The notes under the pieces were generated by a model. The model was not told the origin of the DNA, did not search any database, and saw nothing but the letters and a program-made list of their open reading frames with translations. A stretch of 30,881 nt of DNA, taken from contig JBOHER010000360.1 of NCBI GenBank assembly GCA_050701115.1, positions 1-30,881 on the forward strand. Direction: 5' to 3'. Shown in pieces: positions 8,045 through 17,303 of the stretch (position 1 is the stretch's first letter; each line of letters starts with the position of its first letter). This stretch comes from JBOHER01 sp050701115. GTDB taxonomy: Bacteria; Actinomycetota; Actinomycetes; Mycobacteriales; Pseudonocardiaceae. Both the position numbers and the translations under genes were made by a program.

Positions 8045-9310
8045 TCATTTCGGGTCGGGTTGTTGACCGGCAAGGGATTCGAGCTGCTCCAGCGGCACCG
8101 TGCTCGGACCGAACTGGAGCAGGCCGCGCAGGATGCCGCCGTTGGCGTCCTGCAGGCTCGCGGCCGAGTTGGTGTTGTAGACGAACGCGCCCAGATCGTT
8201 GAGGTAGGGCACCAGCCCGCCGGTGATCGGATCGAGCCGCGTGCTGACGTCCCGCAGATGGGGCAGCGCGGCGCGCACATCGGAGACCAACGGCCTCAGG
8301 TCCGACACGACCGGCCGGGCTCGCTCAACCACGGGTTTTGCCACGTCCACCGTGTCGCCGACCCTGCGCACGGTCTCGTCGAGCTCGGCCAGCGAACCGG
8401 GCAGAGTCCCGCTCGCGCGGCGCAGGTTGTCCAGTGTCGGGTCCAGTTCGTCGCTCATCGATCGCACGCTGTCCGTGGCCCGTTTGAGCTGGGTGGCAAG
8501 GTCGGGCAGCTGGTCAAGGGCGGAGTTGAGCGGGTCGTTCTGGTCGCCGACCACGCCGAGGGTGCGCTGCAGTGACGTGGCCAGCTCCGACAGTCGCTTG
8601 TCGTCGCCGCCTATCGAGGTCGACACCTGCGACAGCGCGCTGACCAGCCGGGCAAGTTTGTCTTTGCGCTCGTGCAGGGCAGCGACAACGGGCTGGAGTT
8701 CCCGTACCACCCGGTCGGTCGCGGTGAGTCCCGGGGCGAGTGCGGTGTCCGCGCCGGCAAGTGCGGCGTCCGACTCGTTCACCAGCGTGGTCAACGCGGC
8801 GCGGGCGTTGTCGTCGAGATGCCCGAGCACCTCGTCGATCTGGATAGGCCGACGCGAGTTGCCCACCGGCAGCACGGCGCCTTCCGTCAGCTCCTTGCCT
8901 GGCGGGCCACCAGGATCGAGCTCGACGTACATCTCGTTGAGCGGGCTCTTGGGCCGCAGCACGACCCGTGCGTTCTCGTAGACCTTGTGCTTACGATCGA
9001 TCGCCAGTTCCAGCTCCGCGTTCCCGCTGTCGGAAAGTCCGGCCGCCCGAATCTCCCCGACGCTGACTCCGGCGATACGCACTTCCTGGCCATGGCCGGG
9101 GCTGACGGCAGGCGCCTCCTCGAACGTCGCCGAGAAAGCGAACGGGTCCTCCCACGGCCATTCGAATCGCTGATTGCTCAGGATGATCCCGCCCGCGATG
9201 GAAGCGAGGACGATCAGTGCCACCAGAGTGGCCACGTTCCGCCCGAGTTGCGGTTCGCTGCGCACCCGCTCCCACGTGCGCCTGAACCGTCCCTGCCCGC
9301 GCGCGCTCAT
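8045..9310 (-). CDS. Mce/MlaD-family protein, fifth Mce subunit (MceE position)
   Basis: 421 residues with a basic cytoplasmic N-terminus, a transmembrane anchor (about 25-46), an MlaD domain (about 58-145, with VRIAGVSVGEIRAAGL and PKSPLNEMYVELDPGG), and a long coiled, Leu/Ala-rich C-terminal region. In mycobacterial mce operons the fifth subunit is a lipoprotein (LprK type); no lipobox Cys is present here. The start overlaps the previous stop as ATGA (9307-9310). Expected role: one of six chains of the lipid-conducting Mce tube outside the cytoplasmic membrane. Confidence 0.92.
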   Translation of the reverse strand: MSARGQGRFRRTWERVRSEPQLGRNVATLVALIVLASIAGGIILSNQRFEWPWEDPFAFSATFEEAPAVSPGHGQEVRIAGVSVGEIRAAGLSDSGNAELELAIDRKHKVYENARVVLRPKSPLNEMYVELDPGGPPGKELTEGAVLPVGNSRRPIQIDEVLGHLDDNARAALTTLVNESDAALAGADTALAPGLTATDRVVRELQPVVAALHERKDKLARLVSALSQVSTSIGGDDKRLSELATSLQRTLGVVGDQNDPLNSALDQLPDLATQLKRATDSVRSMSDELDPTLDNLRRASGTLPGSLAELDETVRRVGDTVDVAKPVVERARPVVSDLRPLVSDVRAALPHLRDVSTRLDPITGGLVPYLNDLGAFVYNTNSAASLQDANGGILRGLLQFGPSTVPLEQLESLAGQQPDPK

Positions 9311-10632
9311 CGGCCCACCTGCCGCTGTCCGAGTTCGGTCAGGCCGCTGAACAACTGCTCGAGGCTGAGCGGCAGACCGCCGAGACTGCCCGGCCCGAGC
9401 CCCACGTGGTAGGCGATGGAGGCGCCATTGGCGTCGGTCATCGACGAGGCTCTGTCCACAGTGGCCAGCATGTGCGCGAGCTCCTGATACATGGGCTTGT
9501 CACCACCAGAGTTCTGGTACCGGCCGGTGCCTCGATACGGGGAGAGCACGGTTCGCTTGATCGGGCCGTTCACCCGGTCCAGCACCGGCCCGCGGATGTC
9601 GTCGAGGACGCCGGTCGCCTGCCGCGCGACCGGATCGAGGTCGCCGACCAACGGCCGGGCGTCGGCGACGAGTTCCTTGAGGTCGCCGACTAGCGGCCTT
9701 GCCTTGGCCAGCACGGGATCCGCGGTGCGCAGCACCTCGGCCAGGTGCTTGGCGACTCGCCGCGCCGGATCCGCGGTGTCCTTCAGCTTGTCCAGCGTCC
9801 CGTCCAACCGGGCAAGGCCGGCCTTCGTCGAGTCGAGCGTGGCCGGAAGCTGCCGGATCGTGTCGGCGAGGTCGGCGCTGCGGTTACCGAGCACGGTGCT
9901 CGTCGTGCTCAGGTCGGAAAGCGAGGACTCAAGCTCGCCCTGTCGTGCGGTGAGCGTCGCGGCGGTGGATCGCAGACCACGCACCAGATCGGGCAGATCG
10001 GTGGTGCGTCGGGTCCCCTGCGCGGCCGTGAGCACCTCACCCGCGGGTCCTAGCGTGTCGGGCGCCGAGGCGAGCAACTGGTCGAGCGCCTGCTGCGTGT
10101 CCTCGCCGAGGGTGTTGTCGAGGCTGCGCAGGGCGCCCTGCGCGGCATCGAGTGTGTTCGGCGGGAAGGTCTGGGCGACCTTGTCGAGCTCGACCGGAAC
10201 CGTGGTCCGTTCGCGAGGAATCTCGCCACCGAAATCGCCGGGCAGGCCGCCGGGCACAAGATCGAGGTAGTAGTTCCCGCCGAGCAGTGTGGTGGGGCGG
10301 ATGCGGGCGGATGGGGCCGAGCGCAGCTTGGCCGGCACGTCGGAGTGCACCTTCACGCTCACCCGCGATGTGCCGTCCGCCAGCCGGTCCACCGCGGTGA
10401 CCTTTCCGACGGGGATGCCTGCCACCTTGGCCTGCGAGCGATAGGGCTGCAGCCGGTAGCCCTCGGCGAAATGCACCGCGATCGTCTCGCCCGGGGTGAC
10501 CGCTGCGATGATCCGGTCCTTCTGGAACAGCGCCACCCCGGCGATCAGTGCGACGCCCAGGAAGAGCGCTCCGAGCCGCAGCGACGAGAATCGCTGCCCG
10601 CGGATGGGGCTCAGGCTTCGCCGCACGGCCAT
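9307..10632 (-). CDS. Mce/MlaD-family protein, fourth Mce subunit (MceD position)
   Basis: 441 residues: an N-terminal anchor (about 18-40), an MlaD domain (about 50-135, with SQAKVAGIPVGKVTAVDRL and LLGGNYYLDLVPGG), and a long helical C-terminal part that includes DARPLVGDLDPVARQ repeats. ATG 10632 was chosen because it forms TGATG with the previous stop and lies at good distance from GGGAGGGAGG; a GTG one codon upstream is also possible. It is one chain of the predicted lipid-transport tube. The C-terminus (GLGPGSLGGLPLSLEQLFSG) resembles that of the MceE-position subunit, suggesting the two arose by duplication. Confidence 0.92.
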   Translation of the reverse strand: MAVRRSLSPIRGQRFSSLRLGALFLGVALIAGVALFQKDRIIAAVTPGETIAVHFAEGYRLQPYRSQAKVAGIPVGKVTAVDRLADGTSRVSVKVHSDVPAKLRSAPSARIRPTTLLGGNYYLDLVPGGLPGDFGGEIPRERTTVPVELDKVAQTFPPNTLDAAQGALRSLDNTLGEDTQQALDQLLASAPDTLGPAGEVLTAAQGTRRTTDLPDLVRGLRSTAATLTARQGELESSLSDLSTTSTVLGNRSADLADTIRQLPATLDSTKAGLARLDGTLDKLKDTADPARRVAKHLAEVLRTADPVLAKARPLVGDLKELVADARPLVGDLDPVARQATGVLDDIRGPVLDRVNGPIKRTVLSPYRGTGRYQNSGGDKPMYQELAHMLATVDRASSMTDANGASIAYHVGLGPGSLGGLPLSLEQLFSGLTELGQRQVGR

Positions 10633-11924
10633 CACCGACCTCCCTCCCTCGCGGGGCTGTGTGTCCGGTCCTGCGGCGCTTCTCCGGGATCCGGGTAAGC
10701 GTTGCGGGAAGTGATCGGGTCGCGGACGCCCTGCACCGCTCCGCTGATCGACTCGGTATTGAACAGGGTGTAGATGCGCAGCCAGTTACCCGCGGCGTCG
10801 CCGTCGGACAACGCCTTGGCGCCGTAGCGCAACATCATCGCCACCTCGGGTGAGTACGGCGCGAGGACCTCGAGGGGCTTTCGCGCAAGCCCGAATGCCT
10901 CGCTGAGTTGGGGTGCCAGCGGTTTGGCCTCGGCGAACGTGCCGGTCAGTTCATCGACCGCGGGCTCGGCCTTACCGGCGACGCCCGGCATCTTGTGCAG
11001 CGGGCCGGGAGCCTCGGTCAGCACGCCGCGGACGTCGGGGGTCGCCTCGCCGAGCGCCCTGGCCCCCGGACCCAGTTCACGCATAGCCACCGCGGTGTCC
11101 CCGAGCGGGGCGCGCAGGTTCCGCAGAGAGCCGCTGACGCGGCGCAGTGCCTCTGGAGCCTTCGTCAACGTGTCGGCCAACGGCTTGCCGTCGTCTACGG
11201 TCATCGCGGCGAAGGTCGGGTCGAGCTGGCGGAGCAGGCTGCCGATCTGTTCCTGACGCCCGGCGAACCGCCCCGCGAGGCCGTCCACCGCCTGCAGCAT
11301 GCGGGTCAGGTCGGCGCCGCCGTTGGCCGACAACGCCTGGGACACCGTGCCCAGATCCGGCAGCATCGTGGGCATCGCCTCGAGCGTGTCGCGCAGGTCG
11401 GCCGAGTGGCCGGCCACTCCTCCGCCGACCTCACGCAGGGTCGATCCCAGGGCGTTGCGGGTCGGCTCGTCCAGGACGTCGAGCAGGTCGGAAAGCTCCT
11501 GCGCACCGACCGTCCGGGTCATCGGGATGATCTCGCCGGGTGCCAACCGGCCCGCCTCCGGCCCGCCGGGTGAGAAGTCGACGTACTTCTGACCCAACGC
11601 CGACCGCGCACCGACGGACGCGGCGACCGCCCGGGCATTGCGGTAGATGGGGCGCTCCCCGTCGAATCTGAGCTCGGCGATCGCTCGCCCGTCCTCATAG
11701 CTGACCTCGCCCACGTAACCGACGCGGACGCTGGCGATGCGCACATCGTCTCCGGCACGCAACGAACCGACCTCGTCGAACGCCGCGCGGACCACCGTCC
11801 GAGGAGTCCATGGCAGCCCGTTGGTCGAAGTCACCGCCACCACCACCGACGCGGCGAACGCCACGACCACGACGAGCCCCAGCAGCAGCCGTCGGTTCCG
11901 CATTCCCGTGCCGCTGACCGCCAT
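10632..11924 (-). CDS. Mce/MlaD-family protein, third Mce subunit (MceC position)
   Basis: 430 residues from ATG 11924, which shares one base with the preceding stop (TGATG); the open frame runs about 90 codons further upstream only as an overlap with the previous gene. Anchor at about 10-30, MlaD domain at about 42-130 (DVRIASVRVGYVGEVSYEDG, ALGQKYVDFSPGGPEAG), a helical region, and the C-terminal signature LAPYSPEVAMMLRYG. The protein ends in a polar Pro-rich tail. A purine-rich GGGAGGGAGGT block near its 3' end acts as Shine-Dalgarno for the next gene. Confidence 0.92.
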   Translation of the reverse strand: MAVSGTGMRNRRLLLGLVVVVAFAASVVVAVTSTNGLPWTPRTVVRAAFDEVGSLRAGDDVRIASVRVGYVGEVSYEDGRAIAELRFDGERPIYRNARAVAASVGARSALGQKYVDFSPGGPEAGRLAPGEIIPMTRTVGAQELSDLLDVLDEPTRNALGSTLREVGGGVAGHSADLRDTLEAMPTMLPDLGTVSQALSANGGADLTRMLQAVDGLAGRFAGRQEQIGSLLRQLDPTFAAMTVDDGKPLADTLTKAPEALRRVSGSLRNLRAPLGDTAVAMRELGPGARALGEATPDVRGVLTEAPGPLHKMPGVAGKAEPAVDELTGTFAEAKPLAPQLSEAFGLARKPLEVLAPYSPEVAMMLRYGAKALSDGDAAGNWLRIYTLFNTESISGAVQGVRDPITSRNAYPDPGEAPQDRTHSPAREGGR

Positions 11925-13279
11925 CACTGACCTCCGATCAAGAACTGCAGTGCGCCGCTCTCTTGCTCGCGGGTCAGACCGGTGGAGCCGCCAGCGGAAC
12001 CGCCGGACGGCGCCAGCAAGGACCCGGCAGGGCCGTCGCCCGCACCGATGCCCGGCAACGGCAACGACGAGTTCGGGACTGACGGCCCGCCGTCCGGTGT
12101 GCCGCCGCCAGGCACCGGTCCGGTCGCGGGGTCCGCGTTGACCGTCATCATCACCCGCAGGTAGTGCGACACACCGTCGGTGCCGTTGGTGGCCAGTGCC
12201 CAATTCCGGATGAAGTCCAATACATTTCCGAGGTTCGCGGTCACGTCGGTCACCAAGGGGTCGAGGGATGCCGAAACCGAGCGCACGTCTTTGCCCGCGG
12301 TGGACAGCTCCGCAGCCACCGGCCGGGCTTCGTCGAGTAGCAGCGCGGCCTTCTTCAGTACCGGATGCGCGCTGGTCAGTGCGGGGTTCGCGGCCGCACT
12401 GAACTGCCGCAGCTCAGCGCTGATGGCTTCCAGGTTGTCGGTCACCGGCCGGATCGACCGCAGCACCGGGGTCGTGGATTCGGCGGTTCCGGTGAGTTCG
12501 GCCAGTGTCGTCCGCGCCGCGTGCAACGTGGAGGGTAGCTGCGCCAAGGTCTTCTTCAGCGCCGCGGAGTTGTCCGCCGTGGTCCCGAGCAGAGCATGGG
12601 TGGACCCGACCAGCCGGTCGAGCGTGCGGCCGTTGTCGTCGGCGAGCGCCCCGGCGACTGGTTCGACCTTGTCCACGACGCGCCCCAGCAGTTCGTTCTG
12701 CCGGTTGAGAACCTGTGCGAGCTCGCCGGTGCGTTGCATCGATGACGCGAGAGCCTTGATGGTGGCGTCGGCGTTTTCGCCGTTGCCGCGAAGCCCTTCA
12801 CCCAGCATGGTGACCAGCGCGGCCAGCGATTGCCCGGTGGGATCGTCGACGGTGTTGAGGACCTCGTCAAGGTCGGTGTTCTGCCCGGTTTGTGCGGCGG
12901 GGATGACATCGCCTTCGTTGAGAGTGGGGGCCTGCGGACTGCCCCGTTCCAGGTCCAGGTAGCGCTCGCCGAGCAGGCTCAGCGGCCGGACTTTCACCTT
13001 CGCGTCGGAGTGCACAGGCAAGGCCTCCGGCTCGAGCGTGAGGGCCACCTGAGCCTTGCCGTCGCGCACGGTCATCGCCGCGACCTCGCCGACGGTGACG
13101 CCGGAGACCTTGACCTCGTTGCCCACGAGCACCGGGCTCGCGTCCTCGAACTGCGCGACGACCGTCAGTTGGGTGTCACGGACCTGTCCTGCCAGTCCAC
13201 TCGCGCCTGCCGTCGCGCCCACGGCGGCGACCAGCGCCACCCCGAGCAGCCTGCCGGATGCCAGTTGCCGGATTCTCAT
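11924..13279 (-). CDS. Mce/MlaD-family protein, second Mce subunit (MceB position)
   Basis: 451 residues from the ATG that overlaps the preceding stop as ATGA (13276-13279). Anchor at about 5-30, MlaD domain at about 38-125 (GNEVKVSGVTVGEVAAMTV, LLGERYLDLERG), a long helical region, then a disordered Gly/Pro/Ser-rich stretch (about 375-435) before a short conserved-looking tail (REQESGALQFLIGG). The low-complexity tail sets it apart from the other five subunits and may sit at the outer end of the assembly; that is inference. Confidence 0.92.
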   Translation of the reverse strand: MRIRQLASGRLLGVALVAAVGATAGASGLAGQVRDTQLTVVAQFEDASPVLVGNEVKVSGVTVGEVAAMTVRDGKAQVALTLEPEALPVHSDAKVKVRPLSLLGERYLDLERGSPQAPTLNEGDVIPAAQTGQNTDLDEVLNTVDDPTGQSLAALVTMLGEGLRGNGENADATIKALASSMQRTGELAQVLNRQNELLGRVVDKVEPVAGALADDNGRTLDRLVGSTHALLGTTADNSAALKKTLAQLPSTLHAARTTLAELTGTAESTTPVLRSIRPVTDNLEAISAELRQFSAAANPALTSAHPVLKKAALLLDEARPVAAELSTAGKDVRSVSASLDPLVTDVTANLGNVLDFIRNWALATNGTDGVSHYLRVMMTVNADPATGPVPGGGTPDGGPSVPNSSLPLPGIGAGDGPAGSLLAPSGGSAGGSTGLTREQESGALQFLIGGQ

Positions 13280-14505
13280 CGCACGCCACTCCCGAATGCG
13301 TCCTTCCATGGCTGGTCGACCAGCTCACCCGGCATCGGGTCCGGCCTGCGGTCATAGCCCGGCGGCACCACACCGGGGTTGACGTTGGCACCAGCCAACC
13401 CGCTCTGAATGTAGATCCGCGCGTAGTGGCCGTTGGAGTCGTAGTTGGCCGTCGCGGAACCCCAGTTCGCCAGGAATCCGGCGGCCTCGGGGGTGTAGGG
13501 CCGCAGATAGCGGAGCGCCGGCAGTAGATCGCCGAGCAGCGAGTTCATCCCTGGCAGCACGGCGTGCGCGCTGTCCAGCAGACCAGGCGTGTGCCGTAGC
13601 AGGCCGTTCACCGCGACCAGGGTCGGCCGCAACTCCCCGACCAGCGGCCGGAGGTCGGCCAGCACCGGCTGGAGATTGCTGGCCACCGAGGGCAACCTCT
13701 CCGTGGCTGGGGCGAGATCGCGCAGCAGCGGAACCGCCTTGTCGGCCGTACCCGGCACCTTGCCCAGCGTGGAGTTGGCCTGCCGCAAGGTGGAGGGCAG
13801 CTTGGTCAGCGCCGCGGCGAGGTGCTCGCGCTGCTCGGCCGTCGTTGCGCTCGTCTTGGACAGCTGGTCGATGACGTTGCGCACCTGCGCGTCGGATCCG
13901 TTCAGCGTCGTCACCAGCCCGTCGAGTTGAGTCACCAACTGCCGGATCGCCTGCCCGTCGGTGCCGAGCCCTTGCAACACCTCCCCCAGCGCCTGCAGTG
14001 CGGGCCCCGCGGAGCGCACGGACCGGTTGAGGTCCTTCTCATTACCCTCGACCGTCGACCGCAGTTTGCGCACGACGCCGACCAGATGTTCCCGCGTCGG
14101 TTTGTCGAGCGCGGCAAGAACCTGGTCCATCTCCATCGGCACCGGCATCTGACCGCGCAGCATCCCGCCGTCAGGGATGTGAGCAGCGCCGGCCGGACCG
14201 TCGACCACGGTCACCAACCGCTCACCCAGCAGCGCCTTCCAATCGACGCGCACGATCGCGCCGTCGCGCAGCGGCGCGAAGTCCGACTCGAGCGCCAGCT
14301 TCACATGCGCCTTGCCGCCCCTGACGGCGATCTCACGAATCTCGCCCGCCTCGGCACCCTTGACCTGAACCACGCCGCCCTCGACGAGGTTCGTCGCCGA
14401 ATCCAGCACCACGCTCACCTCGTAGTCGCGGTTGCCGACCACGGCCCAGCCCGCCGCTCCGAACAGAGCCGCCGCGAGTACCACCACGATCAATGACCGT
14501 CCCAC
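13276..14505 (-). CDS. Mce/MlaD-family protein, first Mce subunit (MceA position)
   Basis: 409 residues from GTG 14505, four nt after the ATPase stop; upstream codons in this frame only overlap the ATPase gene. Anchor at about 4-23, MlaD domain at about 27-105 (VVQVKGAEAGEIREIAVRGG, LLGERLVTVVDGP), a helical region, and the C-terminal signature LRPYTPEAAGFLANWG shared with the C and F positions. It is the first chain of the hexameric lipid tube by gene order. The Shine-Dalgarno before the GTG is weak, consistent with translation coupled to the ATPase gene. Confidence 0.92.
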   Translation of the reverse strand: MGRSLIVVVLAAALFGAAGWAVVGNRDYEVSVVLDSATNLVEGGVVQVKGAEAGEIREIAVRGGKAHVKLALESDFAPLRDGAIVRVDWKALLGERLVTVVDGPAGAAHIPDGGMLRGQMPVPMEMDQVLAALDKPTREHLVGVVRKLRSTVEGNEKDLNRSVRSAGPALQALGEVLQGLGTDGQAIRQLVTQLDGLVTTLNGSDAQVRNVIDQLSKTSATTAEQREHLAAALTKLPSTLRQANSTLGKVPGTADKAVPLLRDLAPATERLPSVASNLQPVLADLRPLVGELRPTLVAVNGLLRHTPGLLDSAHAVLPGMNSLLGDLLPALRYLRPYTPEAAGFLANWGSATANYDSNGHYARIYIQSGLAGANVNPGVVPPGYDRRPDPMPGELVDQPWKDAFGSGVR

Positions 14506-14509
14506 GTGG

Positions 14510-15349
14510 TCAGTCCATTCCCAGCGGTCCGGCCGACTCGCCGGACAGGAACTGCCGGACGAACGGGTCCTCCGAGGCGAACGCTTCATCCACGTCGCCG
14601 TAGTGCACGACCTGCCCCTTCCAGATCAGCCCCACGTAGTCGCTGACCTTGCGAGCGGTGCGAATGTCATGGGTCACCAGCAGATAGGTGCCCTTGTGTT
14701 CGCGATGCATGTCCAAGATGAGGTCGTTGAGCAGGCTGGTCCGCACCGGGTCGAGACCGGAGTCCGGCTCGTCGAAGAGCACGATGTCCGGATTCATCAC
14801 CAACGCACGGGCGAACCCGGCTCGTTTGCGCATCCCGCCGGATACCTCGCTGGGGAACTTGCCGACGGCTTTCTCCAGCCCGACCTCGATGAGCCGGGAC
14901 ATGACGATCTCCTCGATGTCGGCTTCCGACATGTCCGTGTGCTTGCGGAGCGGAAACGCGGTGTTGTCGAAGATGTTCATCGAGCCGAACAGTGCGCCGT
15001 CCTGGAACAGCACACCGAAACGCTTCCGTAGTTCGTAGCGTTCGTTCTCGCTGATCCGCCAGATGTCCTTCCCGAAGATCAGCACCTCACCCGCATCCGG
15101 CTCGAGCAGGCCGACCAGGTGCTTGATCAGCACGCTCTTGCCGGTACCGGAAGGGCCGAGGATCGTGGTGATCGCGTTGTCCGCGAATTCCAGGTTCATG
15201 CCCTTGAGCACGTCGAACTTTCCGAACGACTTGTGCACATCACGTACCTGCATGGTGTGCACAGGCGGCTCCGGGGCAAGGTCGCCGTTCACGGATTCCC
15301 GACGGGGAAGGACGCTGGTCGCCTCGGCGTCGCTCGGACTCATCGACAC
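14510..15349 (-). CDS. mceG: Mce-system ABC transporter ATPase (MceG/Mkl/MlaF type)
   Basis: 279 residues from GTG 15349, chosen because GAGGAG lies 5-6 nt upstream; an ATG two codons later is the alternative. Walker A GPSGTGKS (65-72), Q-loop Gln116, signature VSGGMRKR (169-176, the SGGM variant typical of MlaF/Mkl ATPases), Walker B IVLFDE (189-194), D-loop SGLD, and H-loop His227. It hydrolyses ATP on the cytoplasmic face to drive the two YrbE permeases. In mycobacteria the ATPase gene is unlinked and serves several mce operons; here it is inside the operon between the permease and Mce genes. Confidence 0.93.
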   Translation of the reverse strand: MSMSPSDAEATSVLPRRESVNGDLAPEPPVHTMQVRDVHKSFGKFDVLKGMNLEFADNAITTILGPSGTGKSVLIKHLVGLLEPDAGEVLIFGKDIWRISENERYELRKRFGVLFQDGALFGSMNIFDNTAFPLRKHTDMSEADIEEIVMSRLIEVGLEKAVGKFPSEVSGGMRKRAGFARALVMNPDIVLFDEPDSGLDPVRTSLLNDLILDMHREHKGTYLLVTHDIRTARKVSDYVGLIWKGQVVHYGDVDEAFASEDPFVRQFLSGESAGPLGMD

Positions 15350-15381
15350 GTGTTCTCCTCGGTGGTTCGTCGTGCGCTTGC

Positions 15382-16284
15382 TTAGTTCGCGATGGGGGCA
15401 TTGGGGGCGAGACCCCAGAACAGTTGCGTGCCCAGCACACCGACCACGTGGATGAGCACCATGTTCAACATCATCGATTTCGCGGTGTTCTTGCCGACGC
15501 CTACCGGTCCCCCGCTGGCCGTATAGCCGTAATAACAGCCCACAAAGATGATGGTTGTGCCCATCGCCATCACTTTGCACAACGAGAACAGGAAGTCCAG
15601 CGGGTTCTGGTAGAGCCAGAAGATGAAGGAGTAGCCACCAGGGGAAACTCCGCCCAGCATGTGCACGGTGACCAGCCACTCACCGATGTACATGATTCCC
15701 AGGCCAACCGTGTACAGGAACGGCATAGCGATCCACGCTGCAACGATCCGGGTGCCTACAAGATAGCTGCGGGACCTTACGCCCATGACCTCCATCGCGT
15801 CGATCTCGTCCGCGATACGCATGGAGCCGATTTCGGCGACGAGGCCACAGCCCACCTTCGCGGCGAAGATGTAGCCCCACATGTACGGAGCCATCTCGCG
15901 GATCGCACACCACGCGTTGAAGATGCCCGAGTAAAGCGGTGCCCCTATCTGCTTGAGCGTGTAGCTGCCCTCGAGGCCACATTGGTATCCGATGACGAAC
16001 TGCATCAGCCAGATGATCAATCCACTGGACAGGATGAGCACGCCCGCCTGGTGGAACACCTCGGTGCTGTAATGCCTCAGATCGGGAAATGCTCGCATCG
16101 TCTTGCCGGAGAAGCGCGCGATGTCGCCGCCTTCCTCGAGGGCGGCCTTCGCCTTGTTGATCGCGCCGGCGAGGCTGATCTGCACATCGCGCGGCTTCGG
16201 GGCTCGCCCGCCTGGCCTGCTCGAGTCGCCAGCGCCGGACCGTCGACCTGGGGTCACGTTCGTCATGTCCATGTCCGAAGTCAC
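15382..16284 (-). CDS. yrbEB: YrbE/MlaE-family permease, second subunit
   Basis: 300 residues from GTG 16284, which overlaps the previous stop as GTGA and has AGG seven nt upstream; in-frame ATGs at 16272 and 16266 are alternatives. A polar N-terminus (about 1-60) precedes the MlaE domain with about five membrane helices. The family motif is clear: EIGSMRIADEIDAMEVMGV. The C-terminus ends in a hydrophobic helix (VLIHVVGVLGTQLFWGLAP). Together with the first YrbE it should form the membrane channel that receives lipid from the Mce tube. Confidence 0.93.
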   Translation of the reverse strand: MTSDMDMTNVTPGRRSGAGDSSRPGGRAPKPRDVQISLAGAINKAKAALEEGGDIARFSGKTMRAFPDLRHYSTEVFHQAGVLILSSGLIIWLMQFVIGYQCGLEGSYTLKQIGAPLYSGIFNAWCAIREMAPYMWGYIFAAKVGCGLVAEIGSMRIADEIDAMEVMGVRSRSYLVGTRIVAAWIAMPFLYTVGLGIMYIGEWLVTVHMLGGVSPGGYSFIFWLYQNPLDFLFSLCKVMAMGTTIIFVGCYYGYTASGGPVGVGKNTAKSMMLNMVLIHVVGVLGTQLFWGLAPNAPIAN

Positions 16285-17156
16285 TTGTAAACCTGCATGT
16301 CCGGGTTGAGGCCGAGCATGATGGCGGTGAACACCGCGTTGAAGATCCAGATGGCCGCGAAGGCGATCACCACGGCTTGGTTGACCGCGCGGCCGACGCC
16401 GATCGGGCCACCCTCGACGCGCAGCCCTTTGTAGCAGCACACGACGCCGACGATCAGGCCGAAGATCGCTGTCTTGACAACGCTCGCCCAGATGTCGGTG
16501 GTGGTGGCGTTGGCGAAGAAGCTGTTGAAGAAACTGGCGCTATTCGCGCCGAGAATCGGGACGGCCGCTATGTATCCGCCCACGATGCCGAACACCAACG
16601 CGATGAGGTCAAGGAGCCCGGTCATGATCATCAAGGCCAACACCCTGGGCAGTACCAGCGTCCGAATGGGCTCAATGCCGAGCACTTCCATCGCGTCGAT
16701 CTCATCCCGGATTCGGCGCGCACCGAGGTCTGCGGTAATCGCCGTACCCATCACACCCGCGACCACCATCGCATTGATCCACGGCGCGAACTCCCGGACG
16801 CTGGCCATGATGAAGAACGAGCCGAGTCGCTCGGGTATCCCGAACAACGAGAAGAGGTTGCCGCCCTGCAATCCCGGTGCCCCGAGCCCGAACGCAGTGG
16901 TGGAGACGATCATCGGGAACCAGCAGAGCTTGAGGACCTGGAACATTTGATCTCGAACCTCGGACCAGTATCCGAATGGGTGCCGGACAGCGCTGAACAG
17001 CACCTTGCCCATGAGCGCACACATTTCGCCAACCTGGGTCAGCGCACCGGCCGCCGTCGCGCTTCCCTTGGCGGCGAGCGATTTTTCGTCCCGACCGGGC
17101 GGCGATACTCGCTTTTTCACTGGTGGCGGCTTGGCTGCCGTACCTGGGCTGCTCAT
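16281..17156 (-). CDS. yrbEA: YrbE/MlaE-family permease, first subunit
   Basis: 291 residues. ATG 17156 has GAGGAG five nt upstream; a TTG directly before it is less likely. A polar, basic N-terminus (about 1-40) leads into an MlaE permease domain with about five to six membrane helices and the family motif ARRIRDEIDAMEVLGIEPIR. It is the first gene of the mce operon, preceded by a 175-bp leader with several inverted repeats. It pairs with the second YrbE and the ATPase as the ABC core of the lipid transporter. Confidence 0.93.
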   Translation of the reverse strand: MSSPGTAAKPPPVKKRVSPPGRDEKSLAAKGSATAAGALTQVGEMCALMGKVLFSAVRHPFGYWSEVRDQMFQVLKLCWFPMIVSTTAFGLGAPGLQGGNLFSLFGIPERLGSFFIMASVREFAPWINAMVVAGVMGTAITADLGARRIRDEIDAMEVLGIEPIRTLVLPRVLALMIMTGLLDLIALVFGIVGGYIAAVPILGANSASFFNSFFANATTTDIWASVVKTAIFGLIVGVVCCYKGLRVEGGPIGVGRAVNQAVVIAFAAIWIFNAVFTAIMLGLNPDMQVYK

Positions 17157-17188
17157 CAATTCTCCTCGATCGCTCGCAATCGGAGCGC

Positions 17189-17205
17189 GTTCGGATCAGC
17201 CGAAC
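17189..17205. promoter_or_regulatory. Inverted repeat in the mce leader, proximal
   Basis: GTTCGG (17189-17194) and CCGAAC (17200-17205) are perfect inverted arms with a 5-nt spacer, 33-49 bp upstream of the first permease start. This could be a repressor operator or a leader hairpin. Confidence 0.45.
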
Positions 17206-17247
17206 TCGAGGAAGACTATGTGGCGCGCACTACGCCGCGACAGCCAC

Positions 17248-17264
17248 GACAAGTGGTTCTTGTC
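17248..17264. promoter_or_regulatory. Inverted repeat in the mce leader, distal
   Basis: GACAAG (17248-17253) and CTTGTC (17259-17264) are perfect arms with a 5-nt spacer, about 92-108 bp upstream of the first permease start. Arm length and spacing match the proximal repeat but the sequence differs, so if both are operators they bind different proteins. Confidence 0.45.
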
Positions 17265-17275
17265 TCCCTTATGGA

Positions 17276-17303
17276 GGGGGTCGATGCACCCCCAGTTGGG
17301 GGT
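17276..17303. terminator. Overlapping G/C hairpins between TetR and mce genes
   Basis: Three blocks, GGGGGT (17276-17281), ACCCCC (17288-17293) and GGGGGT (17298-17303), allow two mutually exclusive 6-bp hairpins sharing the middle block, with loops of 6 and 4 nt. TTTC follows on the plus strand. The position, about 28 nt past the TetR stop, suits a terminator of the lipase-TetR unit, but competing hairpins in the mce leader could also control readthrough. Confidence 0.5.
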
